DNA of 64,000 bases from CALCMJ01 sp964475415 (GTDB lineage Bacteria > Bacteroidota > Bacteroidia > Chitinophagales > Saprospiraceae). Positions 41,901 through 50,910 of this stretch are shown here, piece after piece. How positions within the stretch are numbered: the first letter of the stretch is position 1; each line of letters opens with the position of its first letter. The position numbers were made by a program, and so were the translations under genes. The DNA is taken from positions 1 through 64,000 of the forward strand of contig CAYYWZ010000014.1 in assembly GCA_964475415.1 (NCBI GenBank), given 5' to 3'. The notes under the pieces were generated by a model, which saw nothing but the letters and a program-made list of their open reading frames with translations, made no database searches and was not told where the DNA came from.

Positions 41901-44900
41901 ACACCATTGTCATAAGATATGTCTTGAAAAGCTGGTAAAGCATCCCCACAAGTGATCGTTATATCAGCTGGTGGATTTACAACCATTGGAGCAGGTGCAG
42001 GATCTATTGTTATCGTTTGAATATATGTCAAAGGATTTCCACATACATCTATATCATTATATTCGTATGTGATTGCATTTCCGCATGCTTCAGGAGTACC
42101 TACTTGCATACCATTGATTGTTCCAGAAATATTACAATCACCTACAATTCCATTATCATAGTCTATTGGCTGGATAGTAGGAAGTATATCACCACAAGTG
42201 ATAGTAAGATCAGCTGGAGGATTTACTAATGATGGAGCAGGTGCCGGATCTACGGTAATTGTTTGAACATATGTCAAAGCAAGACCACATTCATCATTAC
42301 CACTATACTCATAAGTAATAGTATTACCACAAGGATCTGGTGTGCCTACCTGTATTCCATTATTAAATGTACCTGATATTTCACAATCTCCAGTTAAACC
42401 ATTGTTATATTCTATATCCACAAATGGGGGTAAAGGATTACCACAAGTGATAGTAAGATCTGCTGGTGGGTTTACAACTATTGGAGCAGGTGCCGGATCT
42501 ATCGTTATCGTTTGAATATGTTCTAATGGATTCATACAATTGTCCATTCCTGAGTAAACATAAGTTATCGTATTGCCACAAGGATCTGGTGTTCCTACCT
42601 GCATAGCGGTATTGAAAGAACCAGCATTGGCACAATCACCGGTAAGTCCGTTATCAAATTCTACTGTACCAAAAGGCGGTAAAGCATCACCACATTGTAT
42701 GGTTATATTAGCAGGGAAATTTGTTATTACAGCAGGCGCCGCTGGTGTTATTGTTATCGTTTGAGTATGCTCTAATGGATTCATACAATTGTCCATTCCT
42801 GAGTAAACATAAGTTATCGTATTGCCACAAGGATCTGGTGTTCCTACCTGCATAGCGGTATTGAAAGAACCAGCATTGGCACAATCACCGGTAAGTCCGT
42901 TATCAAATTCTACTGTACCAAAAGGCGGTAAAGCATCACCACATTGTATGGTNNNNNNNNNNNNNNNNNNNNNNNNNNNNNNNNNNNNNNNNNNNNNNNN
43001 NNNNNNNNNNNNNNNNNNNNNNNNNNNNNNNNNNNNNNNNNNNNNNNNNNNNCGTTATCAAATTCTACTGTACCAAAAGGCGGTAAAGCATCACCACATT
43101 GTATGGTCATATTTGGAGGAAATACCGTTACCACTGCAGCAGGTGCAGGATCAATTGTTATCGTTTGCGTGTAAGTCAATGGATTTGAACAAACATCAGA
43201 TCCACTATATTCATAGATAATAGTATTCCCACAAGGATTAGGAGTTCCTACTTGCATACCATTGTTAAAGAAACCAGAAATTTCACAATCACCATTAAGA
43301 CCGTTGTTATATTCTATGTCTACAAAGGGAGGTAGTGGGTCACCACAAGTAATCGTAATGTTAGCCGGAGGATTTACAACCATAGGTGCTGGTGCTTCTT
43401 CTACAGTTACTTCTACAACATAAGTTACTGTGTGGTTACAATTAACAATCTCTTCGTAAGTATATTCTATAATGTTACCGCACGGATTAGGATTTTCATT
43501 GTAGGTTCCACTAGCTATTTGACCTTCTATCAGACATGACCCCGTTAACTCGTTACTATACTGAAGCGGCGGGAATGTAGGCAAAGGATCTCCACATGTG
43601 ATCGTTACATCAGCAGGTGGATTTTGTGGCGTTGGTGCTGGCGCAGGTTCGATTTGTATCAATTGGGTATAGTTAAATACATTGTTACATTCGTCTGTTC
43701 CGTTCCACTCGTAGTTTACCATGTTTCCACATGGATTTGGAGTCCCATTAAGTACACCAGTAATTGATCCTTCTACAAGACAAGCTCCAGAACCATTATT
43801 GGTATAATCTATTGTTGCTACGGCAGGTATCATGTCACCACATTGTATGGTAATAAAAGCCGGGGGCGGATTTACCAAAGTAGGAGTTACTGGTTCTATT
43901 GTTATTATTTGCGTATGAGATATTTGAGATTGAGGGCAAGCATCAGCACCATTATACACCCAAGTATATTCTACTGTTCCTCCACAGCCATCAAACATTT
44001 CTGTAGAGCTTCCAGGTACAACATCACTAATCATACACATTCCAGTAAGTCCATTTTCTACATTTAAATCGACTAGAGGAGGTAAAGGATCTCCACATGT
44101 TATGGTAATATTTGCTGGTGGATTTACAAATGAAACAGCTGCTGCTGGATTAATAGTTATTACCTGTGTATGTGATAGAATTGAACCGCAAGGATCTGGA
44201 CCTTCGAATATATATTCAAGTGTTCCTCCTGAACAGGCATCATAGGATACTACTCCTTCTATTCCTGTAAGTGTACCCATTATTTGACATATGCCTAACT
44301 CACCATTATCATACGTAATATCTTCTAATGGTGGAATATCATCTACACATTCTATGGTGATATTTGCTGGTAAACTCAGCGTAGGTATATCTGCAGGTTG
44401 TACAGTTATAATTTGTGTATAAGAAATCTGGGATTGTGGACAAGCATCAGCACCATTATATACCCAGATATATTCTACTGTTCCACCGCAACCATCAAAC
44501 ATTTCTGTAGAGCTTCCAGATACTACATCTGAGATCATACACATACCTGACAATCCATTTTCTACATTTAAATCGACTAGAGGAGGTAAAGGATCTCCAC
44601 ATGTTATGGTAATATTTGCTGGTGGATTTACAAATGAAACAGCTGCTGCTGGATTAATAGTTATTACCTGTGTATGTGATAGAATTGAACCGCAAGGATC
44701 TGGACCTTCGAATATATATTCAAGTGTTCCTCCTGAACAGGCATCATAGGATACTACTCCTTCTATTCCTGTAAGTGTACCCATTATTTGACATACACCC
44801 CCTTCACCATTGTCATACATTATATCTTCAAGAACAGGAATATCATCCACACACTCTATTGTAATGTTTGGAGGTAATACAAGAGTAGGAATATTTGCTG

Positions 44901-47900
44901 GTTCTACTGTGATAACTTGTGTATAAGAAATTTGAGATTGGGGGCAAGCATCTGCACCATTATATTCCCAAGTATATTCTATAGTTCCTCCACAGCCGTC
45001 AAACATTTCCATGGAGGTTCCAGAAACTACATCAGAAAGCTCGCACATCCCTGATAGTCCATTCTCTACATCTAAATCGATAAGAGGGGGTAAAGCATCA
45101 CCACAAGTTATTGTAATATCGGCTGGTGGATTTATAAATGTTACTGCTGGTGCAGGATTGATTTGTATAGTTTGTGTATAGTTAACAGGTGTGCCACAAA
45201 GGTCACCTGTGTAGATATATTCGTAGGTTCCTCCTGTACAAGGATCATAATCTATATTATTATCAGTGACAGTAATAGTGGATGATGCAGCGCATATCCC
45301 TGTAAGTCCATTATCTATAAAAATGTCATCTGCACTCGGTATATCATCGATACATTCTATTGTTATACTTGGCGGCTCTGTAAAACTCAATCCAATTGCA
45401 GGCTCTACGGTAATCGTTTGTGTATGTGATATCATAGATCCTGGTTGGAAACAAAAGTTATTGAATTCCCAAGTATAAGTTATTTCTCCTCCACATCCAT
45501 CATAAGATCCTGACTGAACTCCAGATTGAGGTCCTGCAACTTCACATGCTCCAGTCAAACCATTAGAAACCTGTAGATCTATAAGTGGTGGTACTGGATC
45601 CCCACAGGTTATCGTCACATCAGCTGGTGTTGATAGAAACATAGGATCTGGTGCAGGGCTGATTGTTACACTTTGTTCCCATACCAAAGGATTATTACAA
45701 TCATCAAATCCACTCCATCTATAGGTTACAAGTCCATTATCGCACGGATTGCTAGGAGGGTCAAAGAAAATTAAAGAACCTGTTATTGATTCTGAATTTG
45801 CACAACCTCCTGTTTCACCATTATCGTAAGGGAGAGGATCGAAATCTGGAACATCTGCCTCACAGTCAACTGTAATATCTTGCGGTGCTGTAACTGGATC
45901 TATAATTGCTGGAGGTATGGGATCTACAGTTATAGTTTGAGTGTGGCTCAATATATGGCCACAGGCATCCATTCCATTCCATTCTCTTATTATTGTTCCT
46001 CCATCACATTTGTTATAATTATTGAAAGTTTCGCTTCCATTTAGTACTCCTTGTAATTGACATACTCCTGGACCAGCTAAACCATTATCAAAAATAAGTT
46101 GAACTATAGTAGGTATAGCATCATTACAAGTAAGCGTAATATCTGGTGCCGGTGTTACGTCTAAAATAGCTGGCGTAAGTGGAGAGACAGTGATGGTTTG
46201 CATAAATGTTGCTGGATTACCACACTGATCTGTATACGTCCATGTTCTTTCTATCGTACTTCCTTCACATCTGTCGAAGTTGCTAACCTCCGTTCCTAGC
46301 ACTTGTCCTGGACTATCACAATTATCTATGTATTCTAACTGACCTAAAACTGGAATATTTTCAAAGCAATCAGATGTCAAAGTAGCAGGTGGCGTATTTA
46401 TAAAAACTGGACTTTCTGTATCAGTAGCACTAAAACTTGTAGAGACAAAATCACAACAAGAAATAGAACAATCAAAATCCGATATAGTCCCACCCACATT
46501 CGGTAAAGATGGACTTGGTATAGGACCTGTGTCACCTATATATAAATTATAAATAACAACCGTATAATCAGCACATACATTAGGTAGAGTATAGTTTAAA
46601 TCTTCAAATTGTCTAACAATTATATTTCCAGCATCGTCCAAAAGGTATACATAAGTTTGATATTGGTTTGCTGTTTGATTACCTGATGGAAATACATTTA
46701 TTGTTTCTCCAGGACAGACATCATTTATTGGAGATATATTGCCTGCATCAGATTCGCAACAGAACCCTGGATCTATCTCTATATGTCCATTATCGTTCGG
46801 TAAACTATCTAGTAGTACATAGTAGGTGCTCGTTACATCTATTATATCTACCAATGAAGCATCTCCATCACATCCTACAGAGGTAAGATTATTACAACTT
46901 GTACCGGTAAACAACTCAAAATGGGAACCCGAAACATTAAAATAGTCTAACTCTGGATCTACATCGAAGGTTAACCATGTCCCGTGCTCTGCAAATCCAT
47001 AACATCCAATACTTATATCTTGACAAGAGAAAACTACACCATCATAATCAAATGAGTTGTCACAGTTTAATGTTCCTATATCATTAGAAACTATGCACTC
47101 ATCATATAGCACTTCATTGTCATTTACAATTAATTCAAATGATCCGAATCCTCCAGAGCCAGGATTTATACCAGCTTCGATATACAAGACATCACCGGGA
47201 AATAAACAAGATATATTGGCTGGAGAAGGTATTCCAGTAAAACAATTCAGACCACTACCTAATTCTGCAAGTAATACTGTTTGTATACCAGGTGTAATAT
47301 CTATTCCGTTAATATCTATATCTACATTGTTTCCATTTATTACTGTATACTCGAACCAAACAAAACCATCAGAACATAATGTGTTTGCAGTTTCCCAGGT
47401 ATTAGCATTTATAGGAGTTGCATTTATACAATCATCATTTATAGCTCCATATTCTTCGTTATAATCTACTCCTATATTGAAAAGTCCTGTATTTGCAGAT
47501 TCTGATGCTACTTGTATATAATAAGTTGTACCAGATGTAAGTCCGCAGATAATTTCACTTACACTAGCTACTTCACAATAGTGTTCTACTGGAGAAGTTA
47601 ATAGAGAACAATCTGTTACAATCGATATGGTATAGGGACCTCCAGTAAAAGTAGCAAAGTCAAATTCTACATTAGATCCACTGGCAGTAAATTCATACCA
47701 AACAGTAGATTGATAATTAGTTACAGGGCAGAAAGTAATAGGACTGTAGTCAATATCTGCTGTAGAACCTATATTGTCTTCAGTAGGAAAGGCTCCATTT
47801 ACTAGTGGAGTAGCGCTCCCACAACCATCCATTAATATAATAGAGTTAACAACACTACTAGAAGTATTGCTAATTTCAATAATCGATGGTTCTTCGTTTT

Positions 47901-48417
47901 TGTTAGGATATAAAAATCTATTTGTAAAAGGAAATTCATGTAAGTCATATGCTTCTTTCTTGACAGCATTAAGTTCGAAAGAAAAATCTGTTACCCCTTC
48001 ACTTTGTTGACTTATGACCAAGAAATATTCCTTGTTTAGTTGGAGATCTTTTATTTTATACGGAGCTCCGGAAAGAGTAATACCATCACGGGTTGAGAAA
48101 TATAGTACACCCTCATCTAAGCCTTTACTTAAATTTTCGGTGAGTGCAACAGTATATGCTCCTCCGGATCCGTATAATAATTCTAATTCTTTATGTGTAG
48201 CAATAAAGCTATAGGTCTTTTTCTTTACTAGTTTGCTTGAAGAGATAATTTGATTGTCCTTGATTGGAGAAGCTCCTTTGTTTTGAGAATGGAATTGGTA
48301 TACGCGATTAAGCTGGACTTCAGTAGTTAAAGCAGCGGCAGTGTCATAAAAGTTAGCATAAACTTCTATTTGGCTCACACAAAGCAAGCACGTAATAATA
48401 AATGAAATTAGTCTCAT
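26637..48417 (-). CDS. Giant T9SS-exported repeat protein (SprB-like adhesin), interrupted by two assembly gaps
   Basis: One gene, apparently split into three pieces (48417-42953, 43052-29700 side, and 29699-26637) by two runs of 100 Ns. Each gap is bracketed by the same 55 bases. Dropping the Ns and one overlap copy removes 155 bases per gap and brings all three parts into one frame: 21,471 bases, about 7,156 residues. Order: signal peptide (IITCLLCVSQIEVYA), N-terminal domains, array A (30 units), Ig/PKD-like linker, array B (27 units), PKD-like domains, SprB-like repeat and type B T9SS sorting domain. Proteins of this layout are outer-surface adhesins or gliding proteins carried across the outer membrane by T9SS, whose PorT is encoded 7 kb away. 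Cysteines are regularly spaced (four per unit), implying heavy disulfide bonding. True copy number may be higher, because the gaps sit in near-identical units. Ligand and role in gliding or attachment are unknown. Confidence 0.85.
26935..28630 (-). other. PKD-like domains and a SprB-like repeat of the giant protein
   Basis: Several PKD-like units of about 90 residues repeat the pattern SGLYFLEVID and TPGIYFLQVID before a short linker, each with paired cysteines. They are followed by a SprB-like repeat (PLCFGENNGIIEI, GGIEPYNYSLN, LAPGIYTLSIEDANGC) and a short segment with CVDC. These domains usually form a stalk next to the membrane anchor. Confidence 0.8.
29700..29799. other. Assembly gap inside array B
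   Basis: 100 Ns are flanked by identical 55-base ends (29645-29699 and 29800-29854). The same 55-mer also occurs in the neighbouring unit at 30097-30151. This is the pattern of two contigs from a k=55 assembly graph, broken at a repeat. Confidence 0.95.
29960..32335 (-). repeat. Higher-order duplication of four array B units
   Basis: Units 16-19 (about 31148-32335) and 20-23 (about 29960-31147) match one to one across 1,188 bases, for example LPADGMVYNL in units 16 and 20 and the pairs 18/22 and 19/23. Two shared 20-base words checked lie exactly 1,188 bases apart. This is four 99-residue units duplicated as a block. Confidence 0.85.
36770..38795 (-). other. Ig/PKD-like linker of the giant protein
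   Basis: About 675 residues separate the two arrays. Two similar domains with ITYHSGTPAT and TTTYYILA come first. Further PKD/Ig-like segments follow (LTGGTYEYIYTVTGNG, ITPGSYDFIYQLDGG, TVGTYNYYVETVS), then a SprB-like repeat (ESCFGNSDGQIDANSSNG, LAPGPYTVYVND). Such domains are usual in Bacteroidota surface proteins. Confidence 0.8.
42522..42952 (-). repeat. Two near-identical adjacent array A units
   Basis: Positions 42522-42703 and 42771-42952 are identical over 182 bases at a spacing of 249 bases, one unit length. The second ends at the N run. The 55-base end after the gap (43053-43107) matches both. Confidence 0.9.
42953..43052. other. Assembly gap inside array A
   Basis: 100 Ns flanked by identical 55-base ends (42898-42952 and 43053-43107); a third copy lies at 42649-42703. 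The assembler most likely stopped in near-identical tandem units, so extra 249-base copies may be missing. Confidence 0.95.
44050..44795 (-). repeat. 504-base, two-unit duplication in array A
   Basis: 44050-44291 and 44554-44795 read identically over 242 bases, 504 bases apart. Two adjacent units (83 plus 85 residues) were copied together. At protein level these are unit pairs with CQIMGTLTGIEGVVSYDAC followed by ADACPQSQIS. Confidence 0.88.
46415..48417 (-). other. N-terminal region of the giant protein
   Basis: About 668 residues precede array A. A signal peptide is followed by a ~160-residue segment with ELELLYGSGGAYTVAL and KEYFLVISQQSEG. Three beta-rich modules resembling bacterial pre-peptidase/CUB-like domains follow (STVWYEFTASG, GTTYYIQVASESANTGLF, FVWFEYTVINGNN). 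They are rich in paired cysteines. It could be the ligand-binding tip; that is inference. Confidence 0.7.
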
Positions 48418-48643
48418 TATTAAGCAAAGTATCCTAGATATTTATCCAGGGTGTACATTTTGAATATATTTCTCAAGTTTATGACACCATAAATATACGG
48501 TACACCTATGCATTAATCGATAAATGTTAAAATTCTATTTAATTTTTTCATATATGGTAATACATAATGTATAAAGACTTGATTATAAATATTTTATATT
48601 TTAACTTATATTTATATTCACTAAATAAAATTTTGTTAGACTA
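48418..48643. other. Intergenic region upstream of the giant gene
   Basis: These 226 bases should contain the minus-strand promoter of the giant gene. GGTGTAC (48450-48456) and GTACACC (48500-48506) are a perfect 7-base inverted pair 43 bases apart, possibly coincidental. No clear -7 element was found and no gene is visible. Confidence 0.4.
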
Positions 48644-50749
48644 TTAACTTCTAAGCGATAGATCTAGAAGGAAAGCATATTCCATAGCAATTTCTTTATA
48701 TCGACTAAATCTTCCAGATTGACCTCCATGTCCAGTATCCATGTTACAATACATCAATAAAGGTTCATTATCTGTTTTGAGTAGTCTCAATTTAGCAATC
48801 CATTTAGCTGGTTCCCAATATTGCACTTGAGAATCATGGTAGCCCGTGGTAATGAGTAGTGCAGGGTAGTCTTTGGCTTCTATATTATCATAAGGTGAAT
48901 AGGATTTTATATAATCATAGTACACCTTATCTTTCGGATTACCCCATTCGTCAAACTCCCCTGTAGTTAGCGGAATCGTTTCATCTAGCATAGTTGTAAC
49001 TACATCTACGAACGGTACCGCCGCAATAGCTGCTTTCCACAAGTCTGGTTTCATGTTGATTACAGCGCCAATAAGTAATCCTCCAGCACTGCCCCCCATA
49101 GCATATAACTGATCTGGAGCGCAATATTCAAGATTTTTTAGATAAGCTCCGCAACTATTGAAATCGGTAAAAGTATTACGCTTATTGAGTAGTTTGCCAT
49201 CCTCATACCATTTCCTACCTAATTCTTGCCCACCTCTTACATGTGCTATAGCATAAACAAAACCTCGATCTAGTAGACTAAGTCTAACAGATGAAAAATA
49301 AGGATCCATGCTGTTTCCATAAGAACCATACGCATATAATAGAAGAGGGTTTTTACCTTTTACATAGAGATCTTTCTTATACACTAATGATATAGGAATT
49401 TCTGTTCCATCTGCAGCCGTAGCATATAATCTTTCTGACTTGTAATCTTTAGAGCTAAAACTACCGATGACCTCTTGCTGCTTCAGCAAGCAAAGAGTCT
49501 GTTCCTCCATATTGTAATCATAGGTACTATTAGGAGTTGTCATAGAAGTAAATTCTAATCGAAGTAGATCTGTCTCTGCTTCTGGATTCCTACTGGTGTA
49601 AGTATAGAAAGCTTCTTCACCGAAATCTATATAATGATCTGATAATGATGATTTTACCCTAAGTTGTGTAATGCCATTTATTCTTTCGGATAGGACAATG
49701 TATCTGTCAAATAGATCAAAGCCTTCTAACAACACTTTCTCTCTGTGTTCTATGAGTGTTTCCCAGTTTTCTTTTTCAGTATTCAGACTATCACATATTG
49801 ATAATTTAAAATTGGTAGCTTTATTATCATTGGTTCGTATGTACCATTTCTCTTTAAGATGGTCTATAGTATATTCCAGACCTCTGATTCTTTTTTGAAA
49901 AGTTCTGAATTCACCATAAGGATTATCTGCTTCTAGAATTTGAAATTCGTTGGTCAGCGTGGCTGAAGAACCTATAACTAGAAACTTTTTGGATTTGGAT
50001 TTTTTGATAAATAGATAGAAGGTATCATCTGCTTCATGGTATATTTCTACATCTTCACTAGCTGGAGTACCTAAGATATGTCTGAAAATTTTGTAAGGTC
50101 TAAGTGTTTCATCTTTTACAGTGTAAAATAGGGTCTTATTGTCCTCAGCCCAAACAACATAACCTGTCGTATTCGGAATTTCATCCTCTAAGTAAGAATC
50201 AGTTGTTAGATCTTTTATTTTTATGGTGTAAATTCTTCGGCTTAAAGTATCTTCTCCATAAGCGAAATACCTGTTATTTGGACTTATATTATTTCCAGAA
50301 GTATTATAATAATCATGCTTAGCTGCTAATTTATTGACATCTATGAGTACTTCTTCTTGAGCTGCTAAATCACCTTTTTTTCTACTGTAAATGGGGTATT
50401 CCTTACCTTCTTCATATTTACTGATATACCAGTATCCATTGGATTTATAAGGAACGGACATATCGGTTTGTTTGATCCTTGACTTTATTTCTTCAAACAA
50501 CTCACTTTGGAATTCATCTAGATCTGCCATAGCTACTGACCTATATTTATTCTCCTGTTCTAGATAGGAGACCACATTTTGCGTATGAGCATCTGGACTA
50601 GTCGCCATTTTTTGTTCATCTGAGAGGCGCATCCAATAATAGTTATCTATGCGAGAATCTCCATGAATTTCCATAGAATGAGGCTTGATTTCGGCAATTG
50701 GAGGTCTAAGTGAATTTATTTTTTGATAAATTTTTGATGAATTATTCAT
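48644..50749 (-). CDS. ptrB: Oligopeptidase B-like prolyl oligopeptidase-family protease (S9A)
   Basis: The 701-residue S9 peptidase cleaves short peptides after basic residues if it is a true oligopeptidase B. The N-terminal part (about 1-420) is a seven-bladed propeller with IDNYYWMRLSDEQK and YEEGKEYPIYSRKKG. The alpha/beta-hydrolase part carries Ser554 in MGGSAGGLLIG, Asp639 in GYHDSQVQYWEPAKW and His674 in TGHGGQSGRF. GEFDEWGNP matches the conserved acidic pair region of family members. No signal peptide is seen, so it acts in the cytoplasm or periplasm-free space. It stands alone, divergent from smc. Confidence 0.9.
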   Translation of the reverse strand: MNNSSKIYQKINSLRPPIAEIKPHSMEIHGDSRIDNYYWMRLSDEQKMATSPDAHTQNVVSYLEQENKYRSVAMADLDEFQSELFEEIKSRIKQTDMSVPYKSNGYWYISKYEEGKEYPIYSRKKGDLAAQEEVLIDVNKLAAKHDYYNTSGNNISPNNRYFAYGEDTLSRRIYTIKIKDLTTDSYLEDEIPNTTGYVVWAEDNKTLFYTVKDETLRPYKIFRHILGTPASEDVEIYHEADDTFYLFIKKSKSKKFLVIGSSATLTNEFQILEADNPYGEFRTFQKRIRGLEYTIDHLKEKWYIRTNDNKATNFKLSICDSLNTEKENWETLIEHREKVLLEGFDLFDRYIVLSERINGITQLRVKSSLSDHYIDFGEEAFYTYTSRNPEAETDLLRLEFTSMTTPNSTYDYNMEEQTLCLLKQQEVIGSFSSKDYKSERLYATAADGTEIPISLVYKKDLYVKGKNPLLLYAYGSYGNSMDPYFSSVRLSLLDRGFVYAIAHVRGGQELGRKWYEDGKLLNKRNTFTDFNSCGAYLKNLEYCAPDQLYAMGGSAGGLLIGAVINMKPDLWKAAIAAVPFVDVVTTMLDETIPLTTGEFDEWGNPKDKVYYDYIKSYSPYDNIEAKDYPALLITTGYHDSQVQYWEPAKWIAKLRLLKTDNEPLLMYCNMDTGHGGQSGRFSRYKEIAMEYAFLLDLSLRS

Positions 50750-50898
50750 TTCTGTATATAGCTTTATTTATAGGTAGTTTTTTGTCTGTAAAATGGATAT
50801 ATATAATGATTATTTATATGTAAAAAAAAGACCGTTTTCTTAAGTTAGAAATATTGAAATAGAACCCAAATATAGAATTAATACATATATTAATTGGG

Positions 50899-50906
50899 TA
50901 TATTTG
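50899..50906 (+). promoter_or_regulatory. -7 element right in front of smc
   Basis: TATATTTG fits TAnnTTTG and ends four bases before the smc ATG. Transcription would begin at or very near the start codon, giving a leaderless mRNA. The -33 element is not clear. Confidence 0.4.
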
Positions 50907-50910
50907 TCCC

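Larger units (their letters stand above)
38795..46415 (-). repeat. Array A: about 30 tandem ~83-residue four-cysteine units
   Basis: The unit is about 249 bases. It reads N-P-P-A-D-I-T-I-T-C-G-D-P-L-P, then Y-x-N-G-x-x-G-x-C-x-I-S-G, P-C-G-N-x-I-T-Y, D-E-C-G-N-P-L-x-[HY]-T-Q-x-I-T-[IV]-x-P-A. Four cysteines repeat per unit. The D-x-C-G-N-P ending recalls HYR-like Ig modules, but the fit is loose. I counted 30 units, one of them cut by an N run. Several neighbours are nearly identical at the DNA level, pointing to recent tandem duplication. Confidence 0.85.

Noticed and set aside
29883..42764. Many open stretches on the plus strand across the giant gene
   Set aside because: They recur at the repeat period, read as the antisense of conserved codons, and show no family-like protein. 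They are by-products of the repeats.
29700..43052. Real frameshifts splitting the giant gene into three genes
   Set aside because: Frame changes coincide exactly with the N runs and vanish when the 55-base overlaps are collapsed.
28630..46415. Regular repeats that might suggest a CRISPR or satellite array
   Set aside because: The repeats are multiples of three, keep an open minus-strand frame and vary mostly as coding sequence does. No short palindromic repeat with unique spacers is present.
48450..48506. GGTGTAC/GTACACC inverted pair upstream of the giant gene as an operator
   Set aside because: The arms are only 7 bases and 43 bases apart, which can occur by chance; no regulator is linked.
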